From JABWCQ01 sp964530625 (lineage in GTDB: Bacteria > Electryoneota > RPQS01): a stretch of 64,000 nucleotides of DNA. This document shows positions 34,201 to 41,819 of the stretch, piece after piece. Location: NCBI GenBank assembly GCA_964530625.1, contig CAZHAK010000013.1, positions 3,473-67,472 of the forward strand. Reading direction: 5' to 3'. Below the pieces are notes generated by a model. It made no database searches. It was given only the letters and a program-made list of their open reading frames with translations, and was not told the DNA's origin. Numbering within the stretch: position 1 is the first letter of the stretch; the number at the start of each line of letters is the position of its first letter. A program made the position numbers and the translations under genes.

Positions 34201-35418
34201 CTGTCCACTCCATTTTTTATTGCCACGCGGTACTTAAAAGCCCGCTCGCACGGCGGGTTTATCTCGCTGATTACCTATTTGTCTGTGGGTGGGGTGACGA
34301 TTGGCACGGCGGCATTGATTATTGTGCTGTCGGTGATGAACGGATTTGAGACAGAGGTGCGCGCGCGGATTTTGGGTGCGGACGCGCATTTGCGGTTGGA
34401 GACATTTGACAAAGACGGTTTGCCCGCTTGGCAGGAGGCGCAAGAGATCGTGCGCGAGGTGCCGGACGTGACAGGTGTTTCGCCGTTTATTTTTGAAAAG
34501 GGAATGGTGCGCGCGGGACAGCGGGCCGAAGCGGCGGCGTTTCGCGGCATGGACGAAAACAGTTTGGCTGAAGTGTCCGATTTACCGCAGCATATCCGCA
34601 CGGGTGAATTGCAATTGAAGCGCGACGGTTTGCCGGGAATCGTGTTAGGCAGATTTTTGGCTGAGCGGCTTGACGTGATTCCGGGTGACACGGTGGTGGT
34701 GTTTTCACCAGCGGGTGTCACGGGACCGCTTTCGACGCCGAAAGTCAAGCAGTTTTTGTTGACGGGAACCTTTCAGACGGGACTCTTCGAGTTCGACGAC
34801 GTGCTGGCTTATCTTGACCTTGAAACGGCGCAGAAGATTTTTTTGCGCAAGGACAAAGTGGATGGCCTCGAAATCAAGATTCGTGATTTATTCGCGGCGG
34901 ATGCCGTACGGGAAGACATCGAGTCGAGATTCAGCGCGGATTTCTACGTGCGGACGTGGTACGAATTGCGCTCGACTCTGTTCTCCTGGATGAAGATTGA
35001 AAAGTGGATGTGGACGACGATACTTTCGATTATTATTATCGTGGCGGCATTCAATATCTTGTCAACGCTGATCATGGTGTCTATGGAAAAACGGCGGGAC
35101 ATCGGCATCTTGAAGGCCATGGGCGCGCGTGACAGGGATATTGCGGCGGTGTTTTCGTTGCAAGGGTTAATCATCGGCGTGAGCGGCGCGGTGGCGGGAA
35201 CGATACTCGGCTTCCTTGTGTGTTTCGGCCAGCTTCATTACAAATGGATTGCGTTGCCGTCGGATATTTACTTTTTGGACGCGCTGCCTGTCAAGATGAT
35301 GCCGATGGATTTTGCGCTGGTGATTGTCATCGCGATACTCTTGGCCTATCTTGGATCGTTGTATCCTGCGCGGAAGGCCTCGCAACTCTCGCCTGTGGAG
35401 GCGATTCGTGAAGGGTGA
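34201..35418 (+). CDS. FtsX-like ABC permease, LolC/LolE type; no canonical start codon
   Basis: A protein of about 405 residues. It has an N-terminal membrane helix, a large periplasmic domain and three C-terminal helices, and ends PARKASQLSPVEAIREG, as in the lipoprotein-releasing LolCDE transporter. The conserved N-terminus FIATRYLKA ... FISLITYLSVGGVTIGTAA ... SVMNGFE lies upstream of the first TTG (34279). The frame is open from 34189 but has no ATG, GTG or TTG before 34279. CTG at 34201 or ATT at 34219 are the likely starts. A TTG start would delete much of helix 1. Translation may couple to the lysS stop (34196). The ATPase partner is not in the window. Confidence 0.85.
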   Translation: MSTPFFIATRYLKARSHGGFISLITYLSVGGVTIGTAALIIVLSVMNGFETEVRARILGADAHLRLETFDKDGLPAWQEAQEIVREVPDVTGVSPFIFEKGMVRAGQRAEAAAFRGMDENSLAEVSDLPQHIRTGELQLKRDGLPGIVLGRFLAERLDVIPGDTVVVFSPAGVTGPLSTPKVKQFLLTGTFQTGLFEFDDVLAYLDLETAQKIFLRKDKVDGLEIKIRDLFAADAVREDIESRFSADFYVRTWYELRSTLFSWMKIEKWMWTTILSIIIIVAAFNILSTLIMVSMEKRRDIGILKAMGARDRDIAAVFSLQGLIIGVSGAVAGTILGFLVCFGQLHYKWIALPSDIYFLDALPVKMMPMDFALVIVIAILLAYLGSLYPARKASQLSPVEAIREG

Positions 35419-36877
35419 GACTGCGCAGAGTGTTCCACCATATGTAATCTTTGTGCTGACGGCGGCAGCGTTTTGTGTGCGCGTGCCGTTCTTGGGTTAC
35501 AGTTTTTACGGGGATGAAGGCTTTTCACTGCTGCGCGATAGTTCGCAGCTCTTGACAAATACTGAAGATCGTTTTCGCCCTCTGTTCTTTTCACTACTTT
35601 ATCTTTGGCGGGGAATCGGCTTCGCGGGCGAATTGGGCTTGCGCATGTTGCCGTTGTTGTTTGGCGTCATTCAAGTTCCACTGGCTTTTCTGGTCGGGCG
35701 AAAGCTGCGTGACGAGCAATTGGGGCTGATGCTGGCCGTGCTGGTAGCGGCATCACCAATGTTAATCGAGTTTTCGCAAGAGCTGCGAATGTACTCGATG
35801 GTCGCGGCGATTGCGTTGTCGCAAGCGTATGTGCTGCTGCTATTGATCGAGAAATTCTCATGGTGGCGCTGGGCCTGCTTTGTGTTAATCGCGCTGGCAG
35901 GAGTTTACACTCATCTGCTCTATTGGCTTTTCTTGATGGGTGTCACCGTGACGTTTTTGCGCGAGCGCAGGCAGTTGCCGCTCTGGAAGGGCTGGAGCGC
36001 GTTGGCGGCCACGGTGTTACTGTACTTGCCGAATCTACCGAATCTCCTAAGATTTCAAGAGGCGCGCGGTGATGAATATCACATTCACTTTGCGAGTGCG
36101 ATTCCGAAAATTCTGGCATCATTCACGGTGGGGTTCAACTATTTTAGGTTGGGTGAGCAAGAGGCCGGGCGCGCAGTGGGGACGCAGGATCTCTGGATGA
36201 ACCTGCCGCTTGCATTGCTGGTGTCAGTCGGCGGTGTAGTGATTCTGTGGAAGACGCTGTGGCTCCACGGTCGCGCGGATGAGCGGCGCGTCGTATGGTT
36301 CGGGCACGAACTGTTCACGATTCCAGTTTTAATTGCGACAATTGCCAGCGCAGTGTCGGGAAAATATTTTTTGCAGCCGAAGTACTTGATTTTTTCGACG
36401 CCGTTTGCCTTACTGTTTATCGCGGCGGCGTTTGACGATATTCGAAATTCACAGGGCCGGCGCATCATGGCCGCGCTCGGTGCAATTATTGTGGCGATCG
36501 CTCTCATGCACTATTGGCAGCCCGAGTCCTATGGCAGAAAAGAAAATTGGCGCACAGCGGCGGAAGTGTTGGATACAGCAATTGGAGATTCCAACGCACT
36601 GGTGCTTTTACCCGGACACTATCGGCTCTTAAGTTATTATGCTCCGGGAATCGAGCAACGGTGGGAGCAAATTGACGTACAGCAGGACAGCGCCGCCGCC
36701 GCGCGCAGATTGTCTGAATTAGCGACCACTAAACGCGACATCTATTACCTCCGTCATGACGTCGTGCAGAATCTCCGCGACTCAGAAGACTGGCTCGTTT
36801 CGATGTTAAACAGAACGGGCAAACCGTTGTCCGTGACCACTCTCAATCCACGATTCAAACTTTACCGTTGGGGATAA
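35408..36877 (+). CDS. GT-C-type polytopic glycosyltransferase-like protein
   Basis: A protein of 489 residues; GTG 35408 follows GGAGG by 6 bases and overlaps the permease gene by 11 bases. It has about ten membrane helices. The first loop has FYGDEGFSLLRDS, where the Asp-Glu resembles the catalytic motif of GT-C (ArnT/PMT-type) transferases, and a soluble C-terminal domain of about 110 residues follows. Such enzymes use lipid-linked sugars to modify lipid A, proteins or glycans. Donor and acceptor are unknown. Confidence 0.8.
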   Translation: MKGETAQSVPPYVIFVLTAAAFCVRVPFLGYSFYGDEGFSLLRDSSQLLTNTEDRFRPLFFSLLYLWRGIGFAGELGLRMLPLLFGVIQVPLAFLVGRKLRDEQLGLMLAVLVAASPMLIEFSQELRMYSMVAAIALSQAYVLLLLIEKFSWWRWACFVLIALAGVYTHLLYWLFLMGVTVTFLRERRQLPLWKGWSALAATVLLYLPNLPNLLRFQEARGDEYHIHFASAIPKILASFTVGFNYFRLGEQEAGRAVGTQDLWMNLPLALLVSVGGVVILWKTLWLHGRADERRVVWFGHELFTIPVLIATIASAVSGKYFLQPKYLIFSTPFALLFIAAAFDDIRNSQGRRIMAALGAIIVAIALMHYWQPESYGRKENWRTAAEVLDTAIGDSNALVLLPGHYRLLSYYAPGIEQRWEQIDVQQDSAAAARRLSELATTKRDIYYLRHDVVQNLRDSEDWLVSMLNRTGKPLSVTTLNPRFKLYRWG

Positions 36878-36878
36878 G

Positions 36879-37346
36879 ATGCTCCTTTCGCGCCCAACCA
36901 CATACGCCATTCGCGCGTTGTTATATGTTGCCAAACAAGACTCGGATGCGGCAATTCTTGCGCCGACAATTGCCAAGGCAGAAAATCTGCCCGCGCCGTT
37001 TCTCGCCAAGCTGTTGCGCACTCTTGCGGAGGCTAAGATTTTGACGTCGAGCCGCGGACCCGGCGGAGGCTATCGTATGGCGAAACCTGCCGACAAAATA
37101 TCGTTGCAGGATGTCTCCGCATTATTTGACGGTCTGGCTTTCGCCAATGAGTGTTTGTTGGGCTATGGTCGCTGTTTAGATTCAACGCCGTGTCCAGTCC
37201 ACAAAGTGTGGGGCCCGCGCAAGGAAAATATGCAGGAGTTTCTTGAGAACACAACCATTGCTGTCCTGCTTGAGCTTGATTCAAAGCGAATAGCGCCATT
37301 GATCGACGAACCGCGCAGAGGGCGGCGACGTAAGAACCCGATTTGA
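36879..37346 (+). CDS. Rrf2-family regulator, NsrR/IscR-like with three cysteines
   Basis: A protein of 155 residues. The winged helix contains TTYAIRALLYVA and SSRGPGGGYRMAKPADKISLQDV, standard for Rrf2. Cys92, Cys99 and Cys105 (ECLLGYGRCLDSTPCPVH) match the three-cysteine iron-sulfur pattern of NsrR and IscR. NsrR senses nitric oxide and represses NO-related genes. The neighbouring nirK, which produces NO, supports an NsrR-like role. The C-terminus is basic (RRGRRRK). It is the last gene of the lysS-permease-GT run, 1 base after the preceding stop. Direct targets are inferred. Confidence 0.88.
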   Translation: MLLSRPTTYAIRALLYVAKQDSDAAILAPTIAKAENLPAPFLAKLLRTLAEAKILTSSRGPGGGYRMAKPADKISLQDVSALFDGLAFANECLLGYGRCLDSTPCPVHKVWGPRKENMQEFLENTTIAVLLELDSKRIAPLIDEPRRGRRRKNPI

Positions 37347-37483
37347 GAGGCATTGGATACCGCCGGAATTATTTCTCATTCTGCATAATAATCAACTAAA
37401 GAGCGCAATTTTAGTAGTTTAGGGTTCGTTCAGTCATTTCTTGAGACTTGACTTTGACGTGGAATTCTGTATTTTGAATTAAA

Positions 37484-37497
37484 GGACATACAAGTCC
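37484..37497 (+). promoter_or_regulatory. Dyad GGACATACAAGTCC, candidate NsrR/Rrf2 operator
   Basis: GGAC-ATACAA-GTCC lies at the predicted nirK transcription start. A related GGACATTGACATCC precedes nrfA (61572-61585), with 10 of 14 positions equal. Operator function is inferred from position and from the adjacent Rrf2 gene. Confidence 0.4.
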
Positions 37498-37617
37498 AAT
37501 ATTTCCGTTCCATGAGTATTAACCCGATTTATGGGCACTTTTGGCACTGAAAGCATCGAACCATCATGGAATTGAACAACGCACACGAGATTACTGCGGT
37601 TTTCTTAGCGTTTTTTA

Positions 37618-37629
37618 GATATAAATATC
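37618..37629 (+). promoter_or_regulatory. Palindrome GATAT-AA-ATATC upstream of nirK
   Basis: A perfect 5-bp dyad with a two-base centre, about 30 bases before the nirK ATG. AT-rich dyads of this type occur in Rrf2 operators, but chance in AT-rich DNA is possible. Confidence 0.3.
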
Positions 37630-37659
37630 CAATTTTCATCTTTACCTGAGGAAGGACTC

Positions 37660-38745
37660 ATGGTACGCAAGAAGAATCACAAAGCGTCCGCTGCACTCAC
37701 GACGATCGCAATCAGCCTTGGAATAGTTGTTTGGCTGCTTTTGGGTTGCAGAGCCGACGCAAATTCGCCAAAGGGAAGTTACGAGAATCAAGTCTACGGC
37801 TCTCCTCCGTCAGTGCTTTCGATGACTCCGCCTACGACAAAAGCCACGGTTGAAGGACCGGCGATAAGCTCGGCACCGCATGTCAAGCCATTGGTCAAAG
37901 CAAAGGAACATAACGTACGTATTGACTGTCTGCACAATCTAATCGAAGTTGAAGACGGTGTATCTTTTGCCGCATGGACGTTTGGAGGCACGATTCCGGG
38001 TCCGGTGCTGCGCATAAAGCAGGGTGATCTGGTTCACTTCACCATGACAAATCGTTCCGACAAGACGATGGCAGTTTCGCCCCCCTCCCCGCACTCCATC
38101 GACTTTCATGCCGCGATGGTCAATCCGCACGACAAGTACCAGGAAGTAATCCCGGGCGCCACAATACAGTTCGATTTTACCGCGAACTACCCTGGGGTAT
38201 TCATGTACCATTGCGGTTCACCCGCGATCCTGCAGCACATGATTTATGGCATGGTTGGCATGACCATCGTGGAGCCGAAAGACGGTTATCCGACGGAAGT
38301 GGATAAGGAATTCGCAATCGTGCAAAACGAGTATTACCTTACGAAGCTTGAAGACGGCACATATGTCACCGACATGGTTGCGGCAGTGGATAAGAACGCG
38401 ACCTACGTGACGTTTAACGGGAAACCCGCTCAGTATGTGGCCAACCCGCTCAAAGCACGCGCCGGGGACCGGATTCGCATGTTCATTTGTAACGTTGGAC
38501 CATGCGGTACGTCAAGTTTCCACGTGGTCGGGACCTTGTTCGACCGTGTTTGGCTGGACGGAAATCCCCAGAATGAGTTGCGGGGTATGCAGACGGTATT
38601 GCTCGGCTCATCAAGCGGAGCGATTGTAGAATTCGTCCTGCCTGAAGCGGGAACGTATCCGTTTGTTGATCATGAATTCGCAGATGTAGAGAAAGGCGCC
38701 GTCGGCCTCTTGGTCGCAGAAGGTGGAGACGTCGCGTCGCGATAA
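37660..38745 (+). CDS. nirK: Copper-containing nitrite reductase (lipoprotein form)
   Basis: A protein of 361 residues. NirK reduces nitrite to nitric oxide. A lipobox LLGC (Cys30) suggests membrane anchoring rather than a free periplasmic enzyme. Two cupredoxin domains are present. Type 1 copper ligands are His145 (HSIDFH), Cys185 (YHCG), His193 and Met198. Type 2 ligands are His150, His184 and His338 (VDHEFAD). The catalytic Asp148 and His288 (FHVVG) are present. All key residues of the family are seen. A thioredoxin-like protein follows. Confidence 0.94.
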   Translation: MVRKKNHKASAALTTIAISLGIVVWLLLGCRADANSPKGSYENQVYGSPPSVLSMTPPTTKATVEGPAISSAPHVKPLVKAKEHNVRIDCLHNLIEVEDGVSFAAWTFGGTIPGPVLRIKQGDLVHFTMTNRSDKTMAVSPPSPHSIDFHAAMVNPHDKYQEVIPGATIQFDFTANYPGVFMYHCGSPAILQHMIYGMVGMTIVEPKDGYPTEVDKEFAIVQNEYYLTKLEDGTYVTDMVAAVDKNATYVTFNGKPAQYVANPLKARAGDRIRMFICNVGPCGTSSFHVVGTLFDRVWLDGNPQNELRGMQTVLLGSSSGAIVEFVLPEAGTYPFVDHEFADVEKGAVGLLVAEGGDVASR

Positions 38746-38764
38746 TGCCAGGAAAGAGAACGTG

Positions 38765-39304
38765 ATGAAGAAGTCAATTGTAATCGCATGTCTTTTGTTG
38801 ACAGCAAGTCTGGCTATAGCCGCCGCACCGTTGTCGCGTATGTCAGAGTTTGTGCCCGGCAGCCGAGGCACGGTTTTGCTGTTCGTATCAAGTATGTGTC
38901 CGTGCACTGATCAGCATAAGCATGAAGTCCGGCGGCTCGATGCAAAGACTCGCTCCCGCGGGATTAACTACTACTGTATCTTCTCCAATATATCGGAGAA
39001 TGATGGCCGAATTGGTCAATTCTTCAAGAATGTTGCTTGGGACATGCCTTATGTGCTCGACACCGAGGGAACACTTGCGAAAAAATACGGCGCGACACAC
39101 ACTCCGCATGCCGTACTTCTGGACGCGGCCGTTAAACCCATTTATCGCGGCCCAATCGACGACTCCAGCAAGAACTTAGGGCGCATCGAACACGCCTACT
39201 TGCGGGATCATGTGAATCTTCTGCTTGAGGCCGGCACATTCCCGTTCGAGGAAGTTCCTGCTTTAGGGTGCTGGTTAGTGACGAAGTCCGATATTAACCA
39301 GTGA
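38765..39304 (+). CDS. Exported thioredoxin-fold protein with CPC motif
   Basis: A protein of 179 residues with a signal peptide (MKKSIVIACLLLTASLAIAA). The fold looks like the AhpC/TlpA/redoxin class: VLLFVSSMCPCTDQHKHEV at the active-site position, then DTEGTLAKKYGATHTPHAVLLD, the cis-Pro strand. The usual CxxC is replaced by CPC, as in some SCO- or peroxiredoxin-like proteins. A role in copper delivery or redox maintenance of NirK, encoded 19 bases upstream, is plausible but inferred. The coupled gene pair ends at a bidirectional terminator. Confidence 0.82.
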   Translation: MKKSIVIACLLLTASLAIAAAPLSRMSEFVPGSRGTVLLFVSSMCPCTDQHKHEVRRLDAKTRSRGINYYCIFSNISENDGRIGQFFKNVAWDMPYVLDTEGTLAKKYGATHTPHAVLLDAAVKPIYRGPIDDSSKNLGRIEHAYLRDHVNLLLEAGTFPFEEVPALGCWLVTKSDINQ

Positions 39305-39328
39305 ATCACGCCTAACGATACGTTGAAA

Positions 39329-39360
39329 AAAGCGGGCCACTCGAAAGAGCGGCCCGCTTT
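39329..39360. terminator. Bidirectional terminator between nirK and por operons
   Basis: AAAGCGGGCC and GGCCCGCTTT form a perfect 10-bp stem around an inner CTC-GAAA-GAG stem-loop, with A/T tails on both sides. It separates the convergent nirK-thioredoxin (plus) and porU operon (minus). Confidence 0.9.
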
Positions 39361-39381
39361 CTTTAGTTACCTTGTTAAGTT

Positions 39382-39909
39382 CTATCTTGCGATAAAGAAG
39401 TAGTAATAGACGTTTGCGACGATCGCCATTTGCCCCACAACCTGCGCGATATCCGCAAAGAGTTGCCAGCCGGATCCATGCACGACGATTGTGTCTTCGG
39501 GTTTCAGAAAGGGAATCAATCGCTTGTCACCTGTTTTAATAAACCGGCGTACGTTAACTCGCAGCACGTCCTGCTGGCCCTGCTCATCTTCCCGAACAAC
39601 TTTGACATCAGAGAGCCTCGAGCGCGCGCTGGGGCCACCCGCCAGTGACATCAGCGAGACCAGATCGGTTTCAGCGGGCACATAATATTGCCCGGGTCTT
39701 TGCACTCTGCCCCAGATGTTGACGCGAATAAGCAGCTCGTTGGCTTCATTCAGATAGAACTTGCTGCCTTCGCCGACGCGCTTCACTTGCGGGATTTTGT
39801 AGGATGCGGGCCCAACATTCAAGTCAGATTGTGCCAGCACGGCCTGCGAAGTGAACGACAAGAGCAAGAGTGCGGTCAAGAAAGTTGAGATAAATCGCGT
39901 GAGCCTCAT
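39382..39909 (-). CDS. SLBB-domain polysaccharide-export-like protein
   Basis: A protein of 175 residues; ATG 39909 has GGAGG 4 bases upstream, an upstream extension is rejected. The signal peptide is MRLTRFISTFLTALLLL...VLA. The middle carries an SLBB-type domain (LIRVNIWGRVQRPGQYYVPAETDLVSLMSLAGG ... DTIVVHG), as in Wza-like export proteins that bind glycans. The C-terminus is hydrophobic (QMAIVANVYYYFFIAR). It lacks the Poly_export N-terminal domain, so it is not a full exporter. It is last in the porU-porV-lipoprotein operon. A link to T9SS-associated glycolipid is possible but unproven. Confidence 0.8.
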   Translation of the reverse strand: MRLTRFISTFLTALLLLSFTSQAVLAQSDLNVGPASYKIPQVKRVGEGSKFYLNEANELLIRVNIWGRVQRPGQYYVPAETDLVSLMSLAGGPSARSRLSDVKVVREDEQGQQDVLRVNVRRFIKTGDKRLIPFLKPEDTIVVHGSGWQLFADIAQVVGQMAIVANVYYYFFIAR

Positions 39910-39925
39910 TCGGCCTCCGAATCGG

Positions 39926-40753
39926 TCATTGTGAATACTTAAAGTCTCTGTACATGGCAGAGCCTGCCAACGCGACATCATTCGTGTCAGAGGCGAGATA
40001 GCTAACTGCGTTCAGCTGCCAAACATAGGTGCAGTCATGAGTCATGGGACTGAACGCGCCAGCGCTTCCCACGAGAACGGAATTATTTTCGGCGTAAAGT
40101 TGGACAGAGTAATCCCAGATTAAGGAATCTCTTCCATACCATTGTGAGTAGACTCGGATTTTATAGAAGGACAGATAACTCCCTGTGCTTCCAATCGGAT
40201 ACGTCCACGTCAAACGGACGTTTTCGCCTGTTCCGACGACATTAAGATTGTAGGGATTGTAGATCATTCTAAAATAGACGGAGTCACTCCACGCGGAGCG
40301 ATTGCCCGCAGTGTCTACAGCCTGTACCTGCCACCAGTAGCCACGGGTCAGCCCTTGATCGTTTGGCGCGAGCAGATTCGCGGGTCCGCCGAATTGATCA
40401 TTTCCACGATCAATCCAGTACAACACGAATTGGTCAACCAAATCTACACCGAGGGATAAATCCACGATGATTGGAGCCTCTGCTGCGGTCGTTTGCTCTG
40501 ACCACCGCCGCACCCGATAGCTCGATAAATCCGTTTCCGGGTTGCGATACCATTCGATGCGAGTCCAGTAGTTTCGGTCGGTCGTGGTCGGTTCGGCCCG
40601 GACACCGGCTTGCGGATAGATCGCATCGTCACTGCGCGGCACCATTTGCGGTACCTGCGGAGGCACGTCGTCCCTGCTCTCCGTGTCCTCTCCGCAGCCG
40701 CACAACAAGAGTGTTATCGCAAGACTAATGAACAATATTTTGATAAGACTCAC
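39926..40753 (-). CDS. Lipoprotein with fibronectin-type III-like modules, T9SS operon
   Basis: A protein of 275 residues, starting at GTG 40753 after GAGG. Lipobox LLCGC at about residues 16-20 predicts lipid anchoring. Two fibronectin-III-like segments are visible (RIEWYRNPETDLSSYRVRRW ... YWWQVQAVDTAGNRSAWSDS, and VRLTWTYP ... YVWQLNAVSY). It lies 7 bases after porV on the same transcript. In T9SS clusters of FCB bacteria lipoproteins often accompany PorV. Its exact part is unknown. Confidence 0.8.
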   Translation of the reverse strand: MSLIKILFISLAITLLLCGCGEDTESRDDVPPQVPQMVPRSDDAIYPQAGVRAEPTTTDRNYWTRIEWYRNPETDLSSYRVRRWSEQTTAAEAPIIVDLSLGVDLVDQFVLYWIDRGNDQFGGPANLLAPNDQGLTRGYWWQVQAVDTAGNRSAWSDSVYFRMIYNPYNLNVVGTGENVRLTWTYPIGSTGSYLSFYKIRVYSQWYGRDSLIWDYSVQLYAENNSVLVGSAGAFSPMTHDCTYVWQLNAVSYLASDTNDVALAGSAMYRDFKYSQ

Positions 40754-40760
40754 GCGTGCC

Positions 40761-41819
40761 TCATTTCAGTTTGATTGAAACGCTAACACGATGCGTCGTT
40801 CCCAAATCACGCGCATAATAGGCATAGTCAGCCGACATTCTCCAGAAGTTCACTCCGGCGCCGGCGGACCATTCGTCATGCCACATACCGCCCCGCAGAG
40901 CGATCACATTCTCGAAGTTATATTCGAGTCCGGCATGTCGTCGGCGCTCGTAGCGTTTCTCCGTTTCATATGCGACCGTCACCCGGCTGTTCCGGCCCGG
41001 CATTTTTTGTTCGAGCGAGACGGAGCTGTAAAAGTTTGCGGGCACAGCGTCTTTGACTCCTTCGCCCCAGTCCAATTCGGTGTGTGTAAAATCTTTGACA
41101 ACGGCGCCGTAGCTAAGTTTTGCGCGCCAACCTTCGAGCACGATTTCGTCCAAGGGAAAACGAAACTGTATACCCGCGTCGGCTCCGATGCCCGTTCCGC
41201 TCGCTGAACCCAATTTATTGTTCAATAGTTTTAGATTCAAGCCAACAGGCATTTCGAGCGGAACAGAAAAGTAAGACCATCCGAGGTCGAGCGTGAACTG
41301 GTTGTATTTGGCGAACGTGAAGAACAGCGCGGACTCCGTATCCGAGAAGAAACCGGACGGCGCACCGCCTGTGGCCAGCAAATACTCCTGAACGGAATTA
41401 ATAAAGATTGTGTCGCCGTCTACGACGACAAAGCGCTGTCCAGGTGGGCGGGCGAGAATTGCCGCGACTTGGGTGTCATAGTCGGGATGCTGCTCGATAT
41501 CGGGCACACCAAGACGCACATAGTTGACCGCGAAGACAGAACCGGTCACCGGAAGCGTGATTCCCGTGGAGGAGAAATTGGACAATCCGTCCCAAAGGTC
41601 TGCGTACATTCCGGTGGCTTGAATGCCCGTCACGTAGCCCATTCCCGCAGGATTCCAATAGAAGCTCGACCCGTCATAGGTGTGCGCGGCCATGGCTCCA
41701 CCCATTGCGATGCCGCGTGCGCCGACGCCAAGTTCGAGAAACTCACCGGCGTATTTGGCGGCCTGAGCAGGAAAAGAACCGGCTATCAACAACGCGACTA
41801 TGCAAAGGAGATTTTTCAT
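40761..41819 (-). CDS. porV: PorV/PorQ-family outer-membrane protein (UPF0164)
   Basis: A protein of 352 residues with signal peptide and a beta-barrel pattern. The family signature is FLELGVGARGIAMGGAMAA ... SSFYWNPAGMGY at the N-terminus. The last residues end in VSIKLK, a typical barrel terminus. PorV shuttles T9SS cargo from the translocon to the attachment complex on the cell surface. Coupling to porU by a 4-base overlap strongly supports that role here. Symbol by family and context. Confidence 0.88.
   Translation of the reverse strand: MKNLLCIVALLIAGSFPAQAAKYAGEFLELGVGARGIAMGGAMAAHTYDGSSFYWNPAGMGYVTGIQATGMYADLWDGLSNFSSTGITLPVTGSVFAVNYVRLGVPDIEQHPDYDTQVAAILARPPGQRFVVVDGDTIFINSVQEYLLATGGAPSGFFSDTESALFFTFAKYNQFTLDLGWSYFSVPLEMPVGLNLKLLNNKLGSASGTGIGADAGIQFRFPLDEIVLEGWRAKLSYGAVVKDFTHTELDWGEGVKDAVPANFYSSVSLEQKMPGRNSRVTVAYETEKRYERRRHAGLEYNFENVIALRGGMWHDEWSAGAGVNFWRMSADYAYYARDLGTTHRVSVSIKLK

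Larger units (their letters stand above)
37347..37659 (+). other. 313-bp regulatory gap before nirK
   Basis: No gene is seen. It is AT-rich, with TTGACT (37448-37453) and TATTTT (37470-37475) 16 bases apart as a possible promoter, a dyad at 37484-37497 and a second dyad at 37618-37629. A GAGGAAGG ribosome site precedes the nirK ATG. Confidence 0.6.
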
